Shown piece by piece: positions 54,280 to 63,674 of a stretch of DNA of 64,000 nucleotides. Source of the DNA: Actimicrobium antarcticum (GTDB lineage: Bacteria > Pseudomonadota > Gammaproteobacteria > Burkholderiales > Burkholderiaceae_D); NCBI RefSeq assembly GCF_039536745.1, contig NZ_BAAAZE010000010.1, forward strand, positions 1 through 64,000. Reading direction: 5' to 3'. A program made the translations under genes and the position numbers. The notes beneath the pieces are model-generated. The model had not been told where the DNA came from, ran no database searches, and saw only the letters and a program-made list of their open reading frames with translations. Positions within the stretch are counted from its first letter, which is position 1. The number at the start of each line of letters is the position of its first letter.

Positions 54280-55059
54280 ATGGCCAAATTTTCTGCCAAC
54301 TTGACGATGCTGTTTAACGAGGTCCCGTTCATGGACCGGTTCGGCGCAGCCGCGCACGCCGGATTCAGGGGCGTCGAATTTCTGTTCCCGTACGCGTTTC
54401 ATGCGGATCAGATTGCCGACAAATTGAACACTTACCAGCTCGACCTGGTCCTGCATAACCTGCCCGCCGGGAATTGGGATGCCGGTGAGCGTGGCATCGC
54501 ATGCCACCCGGATCGCATTCAGGAATTCCAGGAAGGCGTCGCCGAAGCATTGCGCTATGCGAAGGTATTGGGCGTCAAGCAGATCAATTGCCTGGCCGGC
54601 ATCGTGCCTACTGGTGTCGATGTCGAACTGGCGCATGCAACGCTGGTTAGCAATCTGACTTATGCAGCTACCCATCTGAAGACCGCCGGAATCCGGCTGC
54701 TGATCGAACCGATCAACACGTTCGATATTCCAGGTTTCTTTTTGTCGACGACAAAACAGGCGGTGGCGCTGATCCATCAAACCGGCTCTGACAATCTGTT
54801 TCTGCAGTACGACATCTATCACATGCAGCGCATGGAAGGTGAGCTGGTCAACACGATGAAGAACAATCTGCCGATCATCAAGCACATTCAACTGGCGGAC
54901 AACCCGGGACGTTTCGAACCCGGCACCGGCGAAATCAATTACGGCTTTGTGATTCCGTGGCTCGACCAGTCGGGCTACGACGGCTGGATCGGCTGCGAAT
55001 ACAAACCCAGGGCGGGAACGGTCGAGGGCCTGGGATGGCGCGCGACTTACTCCAGCTAA
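54280..55059 (+). CDS. hyi: Hydroxypyruvate isomerase
   Basis: TIM-barrel isomerase of 259 aa interconverting hydroxypyruvate and tartronate semialdehyde. The N-terminus FSANLTMLFNEVPFMDRF, the LIEPINTFDIPGFFL strand with its metal-binding Glu, and QYDIYHMQRMEG are typical of Hyi. TTGGAGA precedes the ATG at 54280. It is directly downstream of the gcl relic and 47 bases before glxR, keeping the classic gcl-hyi-glxR order. Confidence 0.93.
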   Translation: MAKFSANLTMLFNEVPFMDRFGAAAHAGFRGVEFLFPYAFHADQIADKLNTYQLDLVLHNLPAGNWDAGERGIACHPDRIQEFQEGVAEALRYAKVLGVKQINCLAGIVPTGVDVELAHATLVSNLTYAATHLKTAGIRLLIEPINTFDIPGFFLSTTKQAVALIHQTGSDNLFLQYDIYHMQRMEGELVNTMKNNLPIIKHIQLADNPGRFEPGTGEINYGFVIPWLDQSGYDGWIGCEYKPRAGTVEGLGWRATYSS

Positions 55060-55106
55060 CCGGCCGATCCCGACCGGCCACAACGTTCACTACCAAGGAC
55101 CACATC

Positions 55107-55997
55107 ATGACAAAAATCGGCTTTATCGGACTCGGCATCATGGGCGCTCCCATGGCCGCACATCTGCAGGCAGGCGGACACAAGCTGTACCTGCATGACT
55201 TCAAAAATCCACCGCCGTCACTGATCGAGCGTGGCGCCACAGTCTGCACATCCGCTGCGGAAGTGGCAAAGCGTGCCGACATCATCATCACGATGGTGCC
55301 CGACACACCAGATGTCGACAACGCCCTGTTCGGCGTGAATGGCGTTGCCGCTGGCCTGTCGGCCGGAAAAATCGTCGTCGACATGAGCTCGATCTCGCCG
55401 ATGGAAACGAAGATTTTCGCGGGCAAGATCAATGCGCTCGATTGTGCCTATCTCGATGCGCCGGTATCCGGCGGCGAAGTCGGCGCGAAGGCCGCCACGC
55501 TGACCATCATGGTCGGCGGGCCGGAGGACGCCTTCAATATCGTCAAACCGCTGTTCGACCTGATGGGAAAAAACATCACGCTGGTTGGCGGCAATGGTGA
55601 CGGCCAGACCACCAAAGTCGCCAACCAGATCATCGTCGCGCTCACTATTCAGGCGGTTGCGGAAGCGCTGTTATTCGCATCGAAAGCCGGTGCCGATCCC
55701 GCGAAGGTGCGTCAGGCCTTGATGGGCGGTTTTGCCGCGTCGCGCATACTCGAAGTGCATGGCGAACGCATGATCAAGCGAACATTCAATCCCGGTTTTC
55801 GCATCGGCCTGCACCAGAAGGATTTGAATCTGGCGCTGCAAGGTGCCAGGACACTCGGCGTCGCGCTTCCCAATACGGCCAACGTGCAGGAACTGATGAA
55901 CGCCTGCGCCGCCAACGGCATGAGTGGTCTCGACCATTCGGCCCTGTGTCACGCCATTGAGCTGATGTCGAACCACGCAATCGCCCAAGCCGAGTAA
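55107..55997 (+). CDS. glxR: 2-hydroxy-3-oxopropionate (tartronate semialdehyde) reductase
   Basis: A 296 aa beta-hydroxyacid dehydrogenase that reduces tartronate semialdehyde to D-glycerate. It has the N-terminal Rossmann motif IGFIGLGIMGAPMAAHL, the substrate loop DAPVSGGEVGAKAATLTIM and the catalytic lysine in GNGDGQTTKVANQII. The start at 55107 has AAGGAC upstream. It belongs to the same operon as hyi and glycerate kinase. Confidence 0.94.
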   Translation: MTKIGFIGLGIMGAPMAAHLQAGGHKLYLHDFKNPPPSLIERGATVCTSAAEVAKRADIIITMVPDTPDVDNALFGVNGVAAGLSAGKIVVDMSSISPMETKIFAGKINALDCAYLDAPVSGGEVGAKAATLTIMVGGPEDAFNIVKPLFDLMGKNITLVGGNGDGQTTKVANQIIVALTIQAVAEALLFASKAGADPAKVRQALMGGFAASRILEVHGERMIKRTFNPGFRIGLHQKDLNLALQGARTLGVALPNTANVQELMNACAANGMSGLDHSALCHAIELMSNHAIAQAE

Positions 55998-56059
55998 TCC
56001 GGTGAGGTCGTGCTGCTGCGACCTCAGCTCCTGACCCTTCACTTCCTTTCGAGATAACG

Positions 56060-57325
56060 ATGCTGACCGATCCACGCCAATTCCTGTTCGACTTATTCTC
56101 AGTTGCCGTCGATGCCGTGAGCGCAGAAAAATGTCTGCCACCGTTTCTGCCAGCACCGTCGGCACACGGCAGAACCATCGTGATCGGTGCCGGCAAAGGT
56201 GCTGCCGCGATGGCAAAGGCCGTCGAGCAAGCGTGGCCGGAGAAGCTGGAAGGGATGGTGGTCACGCGCTACGGTCACGCTCTGCCATGTCGCGATATCG
56301 ACGTCATCGAAGCCTCCCACCCGACACCGGACGAGGCCGGTCAGCGCGCTGCTGCACGCATGCTGGAGATGGTCAAGGACCTCACTGAAAACGACCTCGT
56401 GCTGTGCCTGATTTCCGGAGGCGGCTCGGCCTTGCTGGCGTTGCCCGCGGAAGGCATTTCACTGCAACAAAAGCAGGCACTCAACAAGGCGCTCCTGAAA
56501 AGCGGCGCAACGATTTCGGAAATGAACTGCGTGCGCAAGCACCTGTCCGCGATCAAGGGTGGCCGACTGGCGCTAGCCTGCGCACCGGCTCGCGTGGTCA
56601 CGTTGCTGATCTCGGATATTCCGGGCGACGATCCCGGCATCATCGCCAGCGGACCGACCTTGCCCGATCCCACCACCTGCGCTGATGCGCTGGGTATCCT
56701 TCACAAATACCGTATAGACGTGCCAGAAAACATCCGTCAGATGCTGGCATCGGGTGCAAGTGAAACGCCCAAGCCCGCCGATCATCGCTTTGCACGCAAT
56801 GCACATCATGTCATCGCGACCGCGCGACACGCTTTGCTGGCAGCCGCCGAGGCCGCTCGGGCTGCCGGCATCACGCCGTACATCCTGTCGGATGACATGG
56901 AAGGCGAAGCCCGCGACACAGGCATGCTGCACGCGTCGATCGCGCGTCAGGTTCTGCTGCACGACCAGCCATTTGTCCGCCCTTGCGTGATCCTGTCCGG
57001 CGGCGAAACGACCGTTACCGTGCGCGGCAACGGACGCGGCGGACGCAATGCGGAATTTCTGCTGAGTCTGGCAATCGCACTCGACGGCCTGCCGGGTATC
57101 CATGCCATTGCCTGCGATACCGACGGCATCGACGGCTCCGAGGACAATGCCGGCGCATGGTGTGCACCAGACACGATGTCCCGGGCAACCGCACTCGGAT
57201 TGCGTGCGCGCGATCTGCTCGCCGAGAACGATGGCTATGGCTTTTTCGACGCATTGGGCGACCTCGTTGTGACCGGACCTACCCGCACCAACGTCAATGA
57301 TTTCCGCGCCATCCTGATTTTATGA
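56060..57325 (+). CDS. gckA: Glycerate 2-kinase (MOFRL family)
   Basis: Class II glycerate kinase of 421 aa phosphorylating D-glycerate to 2-phosphoglycerate; the homolog in tartrate operons is called TtuD. Visible are TIVIGAGKGAAAMAKAVEQ near the N-terminus, LCLISGGGSALL, and the C-terminal MOFRL segment SGGETTVTVRGNGRGGRN. It lies 62 bases after glxR and passes its product toward the pyruvate kinase encoded next. Confidence 0.92.
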   Translation: MLTDPRQFLFDLFSVAVDAVSAEKCLPPFLPAPSAHGRTIVIGAGKGAAAMAKAVEQAWPEKLEGMVVTRYGHALPCRDIDVIEASHPTPDEAGQRAAARMLEMVKDLTENDLVLCLISGGGSALLALPAEGISLQQKQALNKALLKSGATISEMNCVRKHLSAIKGGRLALACAPARVVTLLISDIPGDDPGIIASGPTLPDPTTCADALGILHKYRIDVPENIRQMLASGASETPKPADHRFARNAHHVIATARHALLAAAEAARAAGITPYILSDDMEGEARDTGMLHASIARQVLLHDQPFVRPCVILSGGETTVTVRGNGRGGRNAEFLLSLAIALDGLPGIHAIACDTDGIDGSEDNAGAWCAPDTMSRATALGLRARDLLAENDGYGFFDALGDLVVTGPTRTNVNDFRAILIL

Positions 57326-57400
57326 TCGCAGGCGAACCGATCAACGACACGTCGGTTCGCCTTCTGCACTTCCCGCCAATTCTGAATGAGAAAAAAAGCC

Positions 57401-58828
57401 ATGAGACGCCTGCGCAAAGCCAAAATTGTTGCCACCCTGGGTCCGGCAAGTTCCGATGCACTGACGATCACCGCGCTGTTCGAGGCGGGGGCCGATGTGT
57501 TCCGGTTCAACTTCAGCCACGGCTCGCACGAAGATCATCGGGCCCGCTACGACATCGTCCGCGCCATCGAGAAAAAAATGGGTCGTCCCATTGCCATCCT
57601 CGCCGATCTTCAGGGACCCAAGCTGCGTGTCGGACAATTTGTCGACGGCTGCGCGATGCTGGTTGCTGACCAGCGCTTCGTTCTGGACCAGAGCGATCAA
57701 CCGGGCGATGCCACACGCGTGGGCATGCCCCATCCCGAACTCTTTGCCGTGATCACGCCGGGTCAAACGTTGTTGCTCGATGACGGAAAATTACGCCTCG
57801 CAGTCGAAGAATCAGACGGTAACCGCATCGTTACCCGAGTCGTTGTCGGCGGCATGCTGTCCAATCGCAAGGGGGTGAATGTACCGGACGTCATCGTGCC
57901 GATTCCGGCGCTGACAGACAAGGACAGGCGCGATCTCGACTTCGCGCTGTCGCTTGGCGTCGACTGGATTGCGCTGTCGTTCGTGCAGCAGGTATCGGAT
58001 GTTCTGGAAGCGCGTGCCATCGTTGGCCAACGCGCGGGCATCTTGTCAAAGATTGAAAAACCGGCCGCACTGAAGCAGCTCGACGACATTATTCGCGCCA
58101 GTGATGCCGTCATGGTGGCGCGCGGCGACCTCGGCGTGGAGCTACCCGCCGAGCGCGTACCACGTGAGCAAAAACGTATCCTCAGCCTCGCACGCAAGCA
58201 TGGCAAACCGGTCGTCGTGGCGACGCAAATGCTGGAATCGATGATTGAATCGCCGGTACCGACACGCGCAGAAGCGTCCGATGTCGCCACCGCGATTTAC
58301 GATGGCGCGGACGCCGTGATGCTCTCGGCCGAGTCCGCCAGCGGCAACTATCCGCTCGCCTCGGTATCGATGATGAACCGGATCATCGAAGAAGTCGAAA
58401 GCGACCCGTTGCACAGAACCATGCTGGATGCGCAACAACAGCCGCCACTGCCTACGCATGCCGATGCAATTTGTTCGGCGTTGCGAGACGTCATCCGTAT
58501 CATCAATGCGGTCGCGTCGGTGAGCTATACCTTCTCCGGACACACTGCCTTGCGCGCCGCCAGAGAGCGTCCCAGTGCGCCTATCCTGTGCATCACGCCC
58601 AATCTCCAGACAGCGCGAAAAATGGCGCTGACATGGGGCGTGCACGCCACAGTGATCGCCGATGTGACGTCGGTCGAAGACATGGTGTCAGTCGCCGTTG
58701 CCGTGACACGGCAAGAAGGATTCGGGCTGCCAGGGCAGAGCATCACGATCTCGGCCGGGATGCCCTTTGGCGAACCGGGAACGACCAACCTGTTGAGGAT
58801 TGCCACGATTAGCGACGCCATCGTCTGA
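57401..58828 (+). CDS. pyk: Pyruvate kinase
   Basis: A 475 aa pyruvate kinase: KIVATLGPASSD at the N-terminus, the active-site lysine in LSKIEKPAAL, ARGDLGVELPAERVP, and the signature TQMLESMIESPVPTRAE. Its position after glycerate kinase parallels tartrate-utilisation operons, where a dedicated pyruvate kinase (TtuE) completes conversion of glycerate to pyruvate. An alternative start at 57386 adds five residues. Confidence 0.94.
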   Translation: MRRLRKAKIVATLGPASSDALTITALFEAGADVFRFNFSHGSHEDHRARYDIVRAIEKKMGRPIAILADLQGPKLRVGQFVDGCAMLVADQRFVLDQSDQPGDATRVGMPHPELFAVITPGQTLLLDDGKLRLAVEESDGNRIVTRVVVGGMLSNRKGVNVPDVIVPIPALTDKDRRDLDFALSLGVDWIALSFVQQVSDVLEARAIVGQRAGILSKIEKPAALKQLDDIIRASDAVMVARGDLGVELPAERVPREQKRILSLARKHGKPVVVATQMLESMIESPVPTRAEASDVATAIYDGADAVMLSAESASGNYPLASVSMMNRIIEEVESDPLHRTMLDAQQQPPLPTHADAICSALRDVIRIINAVASVSYTFSGHTALRAARERPSAPILCITPNLQTARKMALTWGVHATVIADVTSVEDMVSVAVAVTRQEGFGLPGQSITISAGMPFGEPGTTNLLRIATISDAIV

Positions 58829-59147
58829 TGGTTTTTGGGGGGGCGCGCCACTTCAGGGCCACCCCGTCAGCATTCGCAATATGGCCTCTGCGGATGGCCT
58901 TGAATCGCCATGCGCAGTGCTGTCAACTCCGGACCGTTCGAAGCGGTGTAACGCATTCATTCGCCTGTCGCGGCCGGGTATCGGCCGATTCGGTGGGAGC
59001 ACTCGTGCGACTGAGCTGCCATGCACCGGATGTGATTATTCTGGCTGCGAGGCGGGCAGCCGGACGCACAATCTTCGCGCGCGACCGGTGAGTGGTTTGC
59101 GCGGAAGACCTTGCGTACGGCTTTTTTCCTAAACTTCTGACACTACG
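58829..59147. other. Intergenic region between convergent pyk and tsx-like genes
   Basis: About 320 bases with no supported gene and no clear hairpin-T-run terminator. A G-run (GGGGGGG) follows the pyk stop directly. Overlapping short frames have no recognisable domains. Confidence 0.45.
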
Positions 59148-60008
59148 TTAGAAATGGTACTCGGCGCGGATCATGGGTGTATTGGCAATCGCACCCGGGC
59201 CGGCCGGACCGGAACTGTCGTTACCGAATTTGTTTTTCCAATACTGGTATTCCAGACCAACCTTCACGGTTTTTGGCTTGGCGCCTACGACCGAACTCAA
59301 GTCAACCATGACTTGCATATCGATGTTGGTCTCGACTGCCGTTTTTGCGCCAAATTCATTCTTGCCCTTTGCGGCAATGAAGTTGGCAAACCCTTCGACC
59401 GACCAGCCGCTGGTACCCAGCGGGATGCCCCATGCTGCTGTCAGCATCGGGTGCACGTCATAGCTGTACCGTGGTGTTGAAACCTTGCTGAACGTGTTGT
59501 AGGGCGCGTTGCTCTCCCACAGGGCGAGCAGTCCGATATTCAGAAAACCGGGAACGTCGAGCATGACCGTCGGACCTGCCACGTACATGCGCTTCTTGGA
59601 GTTGTAGCCCGCATCCGTTTTGGTATTGAAATCAAACCCTGCAGTGATACCCAGACCGCGCACCACACCATATTTGAATGATTGCCCGGTAACTTTTTCC
59701 AGGTCCAGGGTATGACGATAGACAACATAGACTTCTTGCGCACCATTACTGGAACCCGCGCCGGCTGGATCTTTATTATTCGACAGCAAAAAGTCCACAT
59801 TGAAAAAATTGGTACCGTACTTGTAGCCGCTGACATGGTTCAGATCAAAAATATTCTTTTGAATATCGTTGGTATTGAACGGCTCCGAAAAACTTTTCCC
59901 TGTACGCATACCTAATGAAGTGTCACTCCAATCGGCAGCGTACGCTGACGATGCTGCGCTGAAGACGAGACTGGCCATCAAGATACGGTTTCTTGTTTTA
60001 AATTTCAT
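59148..60008 (-). CDS. Tsx/OmpK-like nucleoside-type outer-membrane channel
   Basis: Outer-membrane beta-barrel of 286 aa. A signal peptide (MKFKTRNRILMASLVFSAAS, cleaved after SAYA) precedes alternating strands with the Tsx/OmpK pattern (WSDTSLGMRTGKSFSEPFN, then NIFDLNHVSGYKYGTNFFN), and the C-terminus is the barrel-type RAEYHF. AGGTGA six bases upstream fixes the start at 60008. Being last in the urate/purine gene row, it probably admits purines or nucleosides to the periplasm. Confidence 0.85.
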   Translation of the reverse strand: MKFKTRNRILMASLVFSAASSAYAADWSDTSLGMRTGKSFSEPFNTNDIQKNIFDLNHVSGYKYGTNFFNVDFLLSNNKDPAGAGSSNGAQEVYVVYRHTLDLEKVTGQSFKYGVVRGLGITAGFDFNTKTDAGYNSKKRMYVAGPTVMLDVPGFLNIGLLALWESNAPYNTFSKVSTPRYSYDVHPMLTAAWGIPLGTSGWSVEGFANFIAAKGKNEFGAKTAVETNIDMQVMVDLSSVVGAKPKTVKVGLEYQYWKNKFGNDSSGPAGPGAIANTPMIRAEYHF

Positions 60009-60114
60009 TGTCATCACCTGAGGTGCTACGGTTGGAAGAACTCTGCGCTGGTCACCAGACGCAGAGGGAATGCATGTTGAAAAGTCAGCGTGGATATCGG
60101 CTAGTACGAACGCG

Positions 60115-61614
60115 TCAATGTTCTGCAGCTTTTACGCCGGCTGACGTCGCCGACGTGTTATCGCTGGTGCCATTGAAGAACAGGTTGAGTACGACTGAAG
60201 ATATCGCGGTCAACAAGATTCCGGATTCCAGAAGCGGATGCAGACTGTGCGACATTTGCTGTGCCCAGTGCGGTGCGACCAAGGGGATCAAACCGAAGCC
60301 GATCGACAGCGCGACGATGTAGAGATTGAACCGGTTCCCCTTGTAGTCCACCGAGGAGAGAATGCGGATACCGGTGGCTGCCACCATACCGAACATGACC
60401 AGTCCGGCACCACCAAGGACGAACTGTGGAATGGATTCGACCAGTGCGGCCATTTTTGGCAGCAGCCCCAGAACGATCATGATGATGCCGCCGGTCACGC
60501 AGACCCAGCGACTTTTGACGCCTGTTACGGCAACCAGTCCGACGTTCTGGGAAAAGCTGGTGTGCGGGAAGGTATTGAAAATGCCACCGATCAGTGTGCC
60601 CAGACCATCGGTGCGCAAGCCGGCCGCCAATTGCTCCTGATTGATTTTTTTGCCCGTCATGTCGGAGAGCGCCAGGAACATGCCGGTCGACTCGATCATG
60701 ACGACAATCATGACCACCGTAATCGTCAGGATCATCACGATATCGAAGGTCGGCATGCCGAAGGCGAACGGTGTCACCAGATCGAACCACTGCGCTTTGC
60801 CGACCTTGTCGAAGTTCATCTTGCCCAGACCGATCGCGACTGCACAACCCGCAACCATGCCGAGCAGGACAGAAATGTTCGACACGAAGCCACGCGTGTA
60901 CTTCACAAGCAAGAGGATGAAGACCAGCACGAAACCTGCAATGGCCAGATTATCCAGCGCGCCATAGGATGCGTTGGGCAGCATCGGGATCGGGCCCGGC
61001 AGTTTTAGTGCCGGCAGTGGCACGCCCGCTTGCACCGAGGATGCCACCGCAGCGGCCGACGACTTGACACCATCGATCATGGAAATCAGCTTGGGCACAT
61101 CGACGCTTTGCGACAGGAAGTCCGGGCCTCCCATGGCCCAGCTAACGCCGACACGCATCAGGCTGATACCAATAATGGCGATGATCGTTCCCGTCACCAC
61201 CGGCGGAAAAAATCGCAGCATCTTGCTCATCAACGGCGCGAGCAACATCGACAAGATACCGGCACCAATGCCGGCACCGAATATGGCGCGTGCCCCGTCA
61301 ACACCGGGTACGGCATTGGCGATCGCCACCATAGGCCCGACTGCAGCGAAGGTCACACCCATCATCACGGGCAATTTGATACCAAACCATTTTGTCATGC
61401 CAAACGACTGGATCAATGACACCAGGCCGCAACAGAACAGATCTGCCGAGATCAGCATGGTGACCTGTTCAGGGCTGAGCTTGAGTGCCCGGCCAACGAT
61501 CAGCGGCACGGCAATTGCACCCGCATACATGACCAGCACGTGCTGCAGCCCGAGTGCGCTCAGCCGCACAATGGGTAATTTTTCGTCGACCGGGTGGACG
61601 ATTTCCTGATTCAT
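60115..61614 (-). CDS. NCS2 family urate/xanthine permease
   Basis: Inner-membrane nucleobase:cation symporter of 499 aa with about 14 helices. The family motifs LSALGLQHVLVMYAGAIAVP, QSFGMTKWFGIKLPVMMGV and the helix-10 region NTFPHTSFSQNVGLVAVTGV are visible. The QN in that motif and the puuD/uraH neighbours favour uric acid or xanthine (UacT/PucJK type) over uracil. AAGGAGA precedes the ATG at 61614. It lies 117 bases after puuD and is likely co-transcribed. Confidence 0.9.
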   Translation of the reverse strand: MNQEIVHPVDEKLPIVRLSALGLQHVLVMYAGAIAVPLIVGRALKLSPEQVTMLISADLFCCGLVSLIQSFGMTKWFGIKLPVMMGVTFAAVGPMVAIANAVPGVDGARAIFGAGIGAGILSMLLAPLMSKMLRFFPPVVTGTIIAIIGISLMRVGVSWAMGGPDFLSQSVDVPKLISMIDGVKSSAAAVASSVQAGVPLPALKLPGPIPMLPNASYGALDNLAIAGFVLVFILLLVKYTRGFVSNISVLLGMVAGCAVAIGLGKMNFDKVGKAQWFDLVTPFAFGMPTFDIVMILTITVVMIVVMIESTGMFLALSDMTGKKINQEQLAAGLRTDGLGTLIGGIFNTFPHTSFSQNVGLVAVTGVKSRWVCVTGGIIMIVLGLLPKMAALVESIPQFVLGGAGLVMFGMVAATGIRILSSVDYKGNRFNLYIVALSIGFGLIPLVAPHWAQQMSHSLHPLLESGILLTAISSVVLNLFFNGTSDNTSATSAGVKAAEH

Positions 61615-61731
61615 GTCTATCTCCTTTTGGTGAATCTCTTTTGATTTCAATACCAGCAACTTCGCGCTGTTTTTGTGACGAGCGCTGCCGGGGTCGGGCG
61701 CTTATCGAATGACAACCTGTCGAATGAAAAC

Positions 61732-62937
61732 CTACTCTGTCGTTGACCCTGCCTCGAACCAGCGCTTGATCAGATCCCGCTCTTGCTGGGTAATTTGCGT
61801 GGCGTTGTTGTACGGCATGAGTTTCAGCACGACGACCTGCTGATACATCTGCGCCGAATGCTGCTTGATCAGCGCAGGCGTATGCAAGGCGACACCCTTG
61901 TTTTGTACTTGCGCGTTGTGGCACATCACACAGCGGTTTTCAACCACGCCCTGGACCTGCGCAAAACTGACCGGCTGCATATTGACAACCAGCGATTCCG
62001 GCGACGGCGGCGGTGGCGCCATCCAGAACACCAGCCCGAGCAATGCCACCACACCCGCCGCTGCATGCATCCAGGAGGGACGCTTGCCCTGCGCACGCGC
62101 TTTGTGAGCAGCAACGAAACTGTGACGAATCAGCGCGCCAGCCAGCATCAGTACCACCAGCACAAGCCAGTTGGTCTTGGCCATGTACAGCCAGCCGTAG
62201 TGGTTGGACAGCATCGCGATCAGGACGGGCAAGGTGAAATACGTGTTGTGCACGCTGCGCTGTTTGGCGCGCCAGCCGTGCACGGAATCAACCGCGATGC
62301 CCGCTCTGAGTTGCGCCACCACTTTGCGTTGGCCGGGGATGATCCAGAAAAAAACGTTGGCGCTCATCGTGGTCGCAAGCATTGCGCCGACCAGCAAAAA
62401 TGCAGCGCGACCCGCGAACAAATGGCAGGCGAGCCATGCGGCGAAGACGATGAACGTAAAGACGCAGGCACCAACAATGGCGTCGCCGTTTTTACGCTGC
62501 CCGAATGCGCGGCAAATGGTGTCGTAGACGAGCCAGCAAACGACCAGGAAACCCAGTGCCGACCCGATGGCCGCCGCAGCAGACCAGTCGTAGACCGTTT
62601 TATCGATCAGGAAGCTGCCCGCGTTGTACAGGTACATGACGGTAAACAAGCTGAAACCCGAGATCCAGGTCGAGTAGCTTTCCCAATAAAACCAATGCAG
62701 ATTTTCCGGCAGGATGCGCGGCGCGACGACATATTTTTGCGGGTTATAAAAACCGCCACCGTGCACAGCCCACAGTTCCCCGCCCACACCCTTGTCGATC
62801 AACACGGGATCGGTCGGTTTGCAAAGACTGTTATCAAGAAAGACGAAATAGAACGACGACCCAATCCAGGCGATCGCGGTGATGACGTGGGTCCAGCGCA
62901 GCAACAGGCTGACCCAGTCGAGCAAGTAGTTTTCCAT
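61732..62937 (-). CDS. puuD: Membrane-bound urate oxidase with cytochrome c domain
   Basis: A 401 aa PuuD-type urate hydroxylase: about eight N-terminal transmembrane helices (WVSLLLRWTHVITAIAWIG, WFYWESYSTWISGFSLF) with conserved His residues, then a periplasmic cytochrome c domain with NRCVMCHNAQV near residue 340 and a methionine ligand region LKLMPYNNAT. It oxidises urate to 5-hydroxyisourate and feeds electrons to the respiratory chain instead of making H2O2. TTGAGG precedes the ATG. Confidence 0.93.
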   Translation of the reverse strand: MENYLLDWVSLLLRWTHVITAIAWIGSSFYFVFLDNSLCKPTDPVLIDKGVGGELWAVHGGGFYNPQKYVVAPRILPENLHWFYWESYSTWISGFSLFTVMYLYNAGSFLIDKTVYDWSAAAAIGSALGFLVVCWLVYDTICRAFGQRKNGDAIVGACVFTFIVFAAWLACHLFAGRAAFLLVGAMLATTMSANVFFWIIPGQRKVVAQLRAGIAVDSVHGWRAKQRSVHNTYFTLPVLIAMLSNHYGWLYMAKTNWLVLVVLMLAGALIRHSFVAAHKARAQGKRPSWMHAAAGVVALLGLVFWMAPPPPSPESLVVNMQPVSFAQVQGVVENRCVMCHNAQVQNKGVALHTPALIKQHSAQMYQQVVVLKLMPYNNATQITQQERDLIKRWFEAGSTTE

Positions 62938-63082
62938 TGAGCCTCAAGCAAAAAGAAAGTGTCGCGTACAGGACGCTTCACTTTCCCTTCACCACAGCGG
63001 GCTCTCTAAAGGGCGAACATCGCAAGCATCAACAGGAAACCCGAACGGTTTCCTGTCGACGGCTCCGCGGCGATGTGCATTA

Positions 63083-63117
63083 ATTGTATACGATGAAAAC
63101 ACAGAGAGTGTACAAAT
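63083..63117. promoter_or_regulatory. Candidate GntR operators upstream of puuD
   Basis: ATTGTATACGAT (63083-63094) and GTGTACAAAT (63108-63117) lie 146-180 bases upstream of puuD, after the uraH stop. The first matches the symmetrical TNGTATACNA type bound by FCD-group GntR proteins and shares ATTGTATAC with a site near gntR at 63627-63637. Confidence 0.45.
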
Positions 63118-63160
63118 TTTTATCGCTGTAATTGACTTGATGCGAGAGTCCTTCTGAGGA

Positions 63161-63517
63161 TCAGGAACCGCGGTAGGTCGAATACGTCCAGGGACTCGCC
63201 AACAGCGGCACATGGTAGTGACCGTCCGGGTCGGCGATGCCAAAATCGATCGGCACTTCATCGATGAAGGGTGGGTCAGGCAACGCCACGCCCTTGCTCC
63301 GAAAATACGCCGCCACTGCAAATACGAGCCTGTATCGCCCTGCTGCCATCGTCTGCGCGTCGAGTAGCGGACCGCCGTCGGTGCGGCCGTCCGCGTTCAG
63401 CGTCAGCGTTCGCAGGGAGTGCACATCGGTGCCGCTGATACGTTGTAGCGTCACGGACATGCCCGCTGCCGGGCAGCCATGCATGATGTCGAGTACGTGG
63501 GTGCTGAGATGTCCCAT
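63161..63517 (-). CDS. uraH: 5-hydroxyisourate hydrolase (transthyretin-like)
   Basis: A 118 aa enzyme hydrolysing 5-hydroxyisourate to OHCU, the step after urate oxidase. The family signatures are both present: LSTHVLDIMHGCPAAGM at the N-terminus and the terminal YSTYRGS; HYHVPLL supplies another active-site His. AAGGA lies five bases before the ATG at 63517. Divergent from gntR, with puuD downstream on the same strand. Confidence 0.95.
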   Translation of the reverse strand: MGHLSTHVLDIMHGCPAAGMSVTLQRISGTDVHSLRTLTLNADGRTDGGPLLDAQTMAAGRYRLVFAVAAYFRSKGVALPDPPFIDEVPIDFGIADPDGHYHVPLLASPWTYSTYRGS

Positions 63518-63626
63518 AAGATCCTTTTTGTTGGTGTAGCGGATCAGACGCCGGTCCGGGCCGCCTGTCCCGATTATTGAAAACAACCGGACGACATTGC
63601 TGAAATCGATTCCGTCCTGCGCAAAA

Positions 63627-63637
63627 GTGTATACAAT
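63627..63637. promoter_or_regulatory. Candidate GntR operator between uraH and gntR
   Basis: GTGTATACAAT lies in the 157-base divergent spacer, 38 bases before the gntR start. On the reverse strand it reads ATTGTATACAC, identical in nine bases to the site upstream of puuD. The palindromic core GTATAC suits dimer binding and would allow autoregulation plus control of uraH. Confidence 0.5.
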
Positions 63638-63674
63638 AAGTGCTTAAAGTCAACCGCACAGAGGTAACGACATC

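Noticed and set aside
58800..59132. Short plus-strand frames after the pyruvate kinase gene
   Set aside because: Composition is random-like and they overlap one another in different frames; no domain or start signal.
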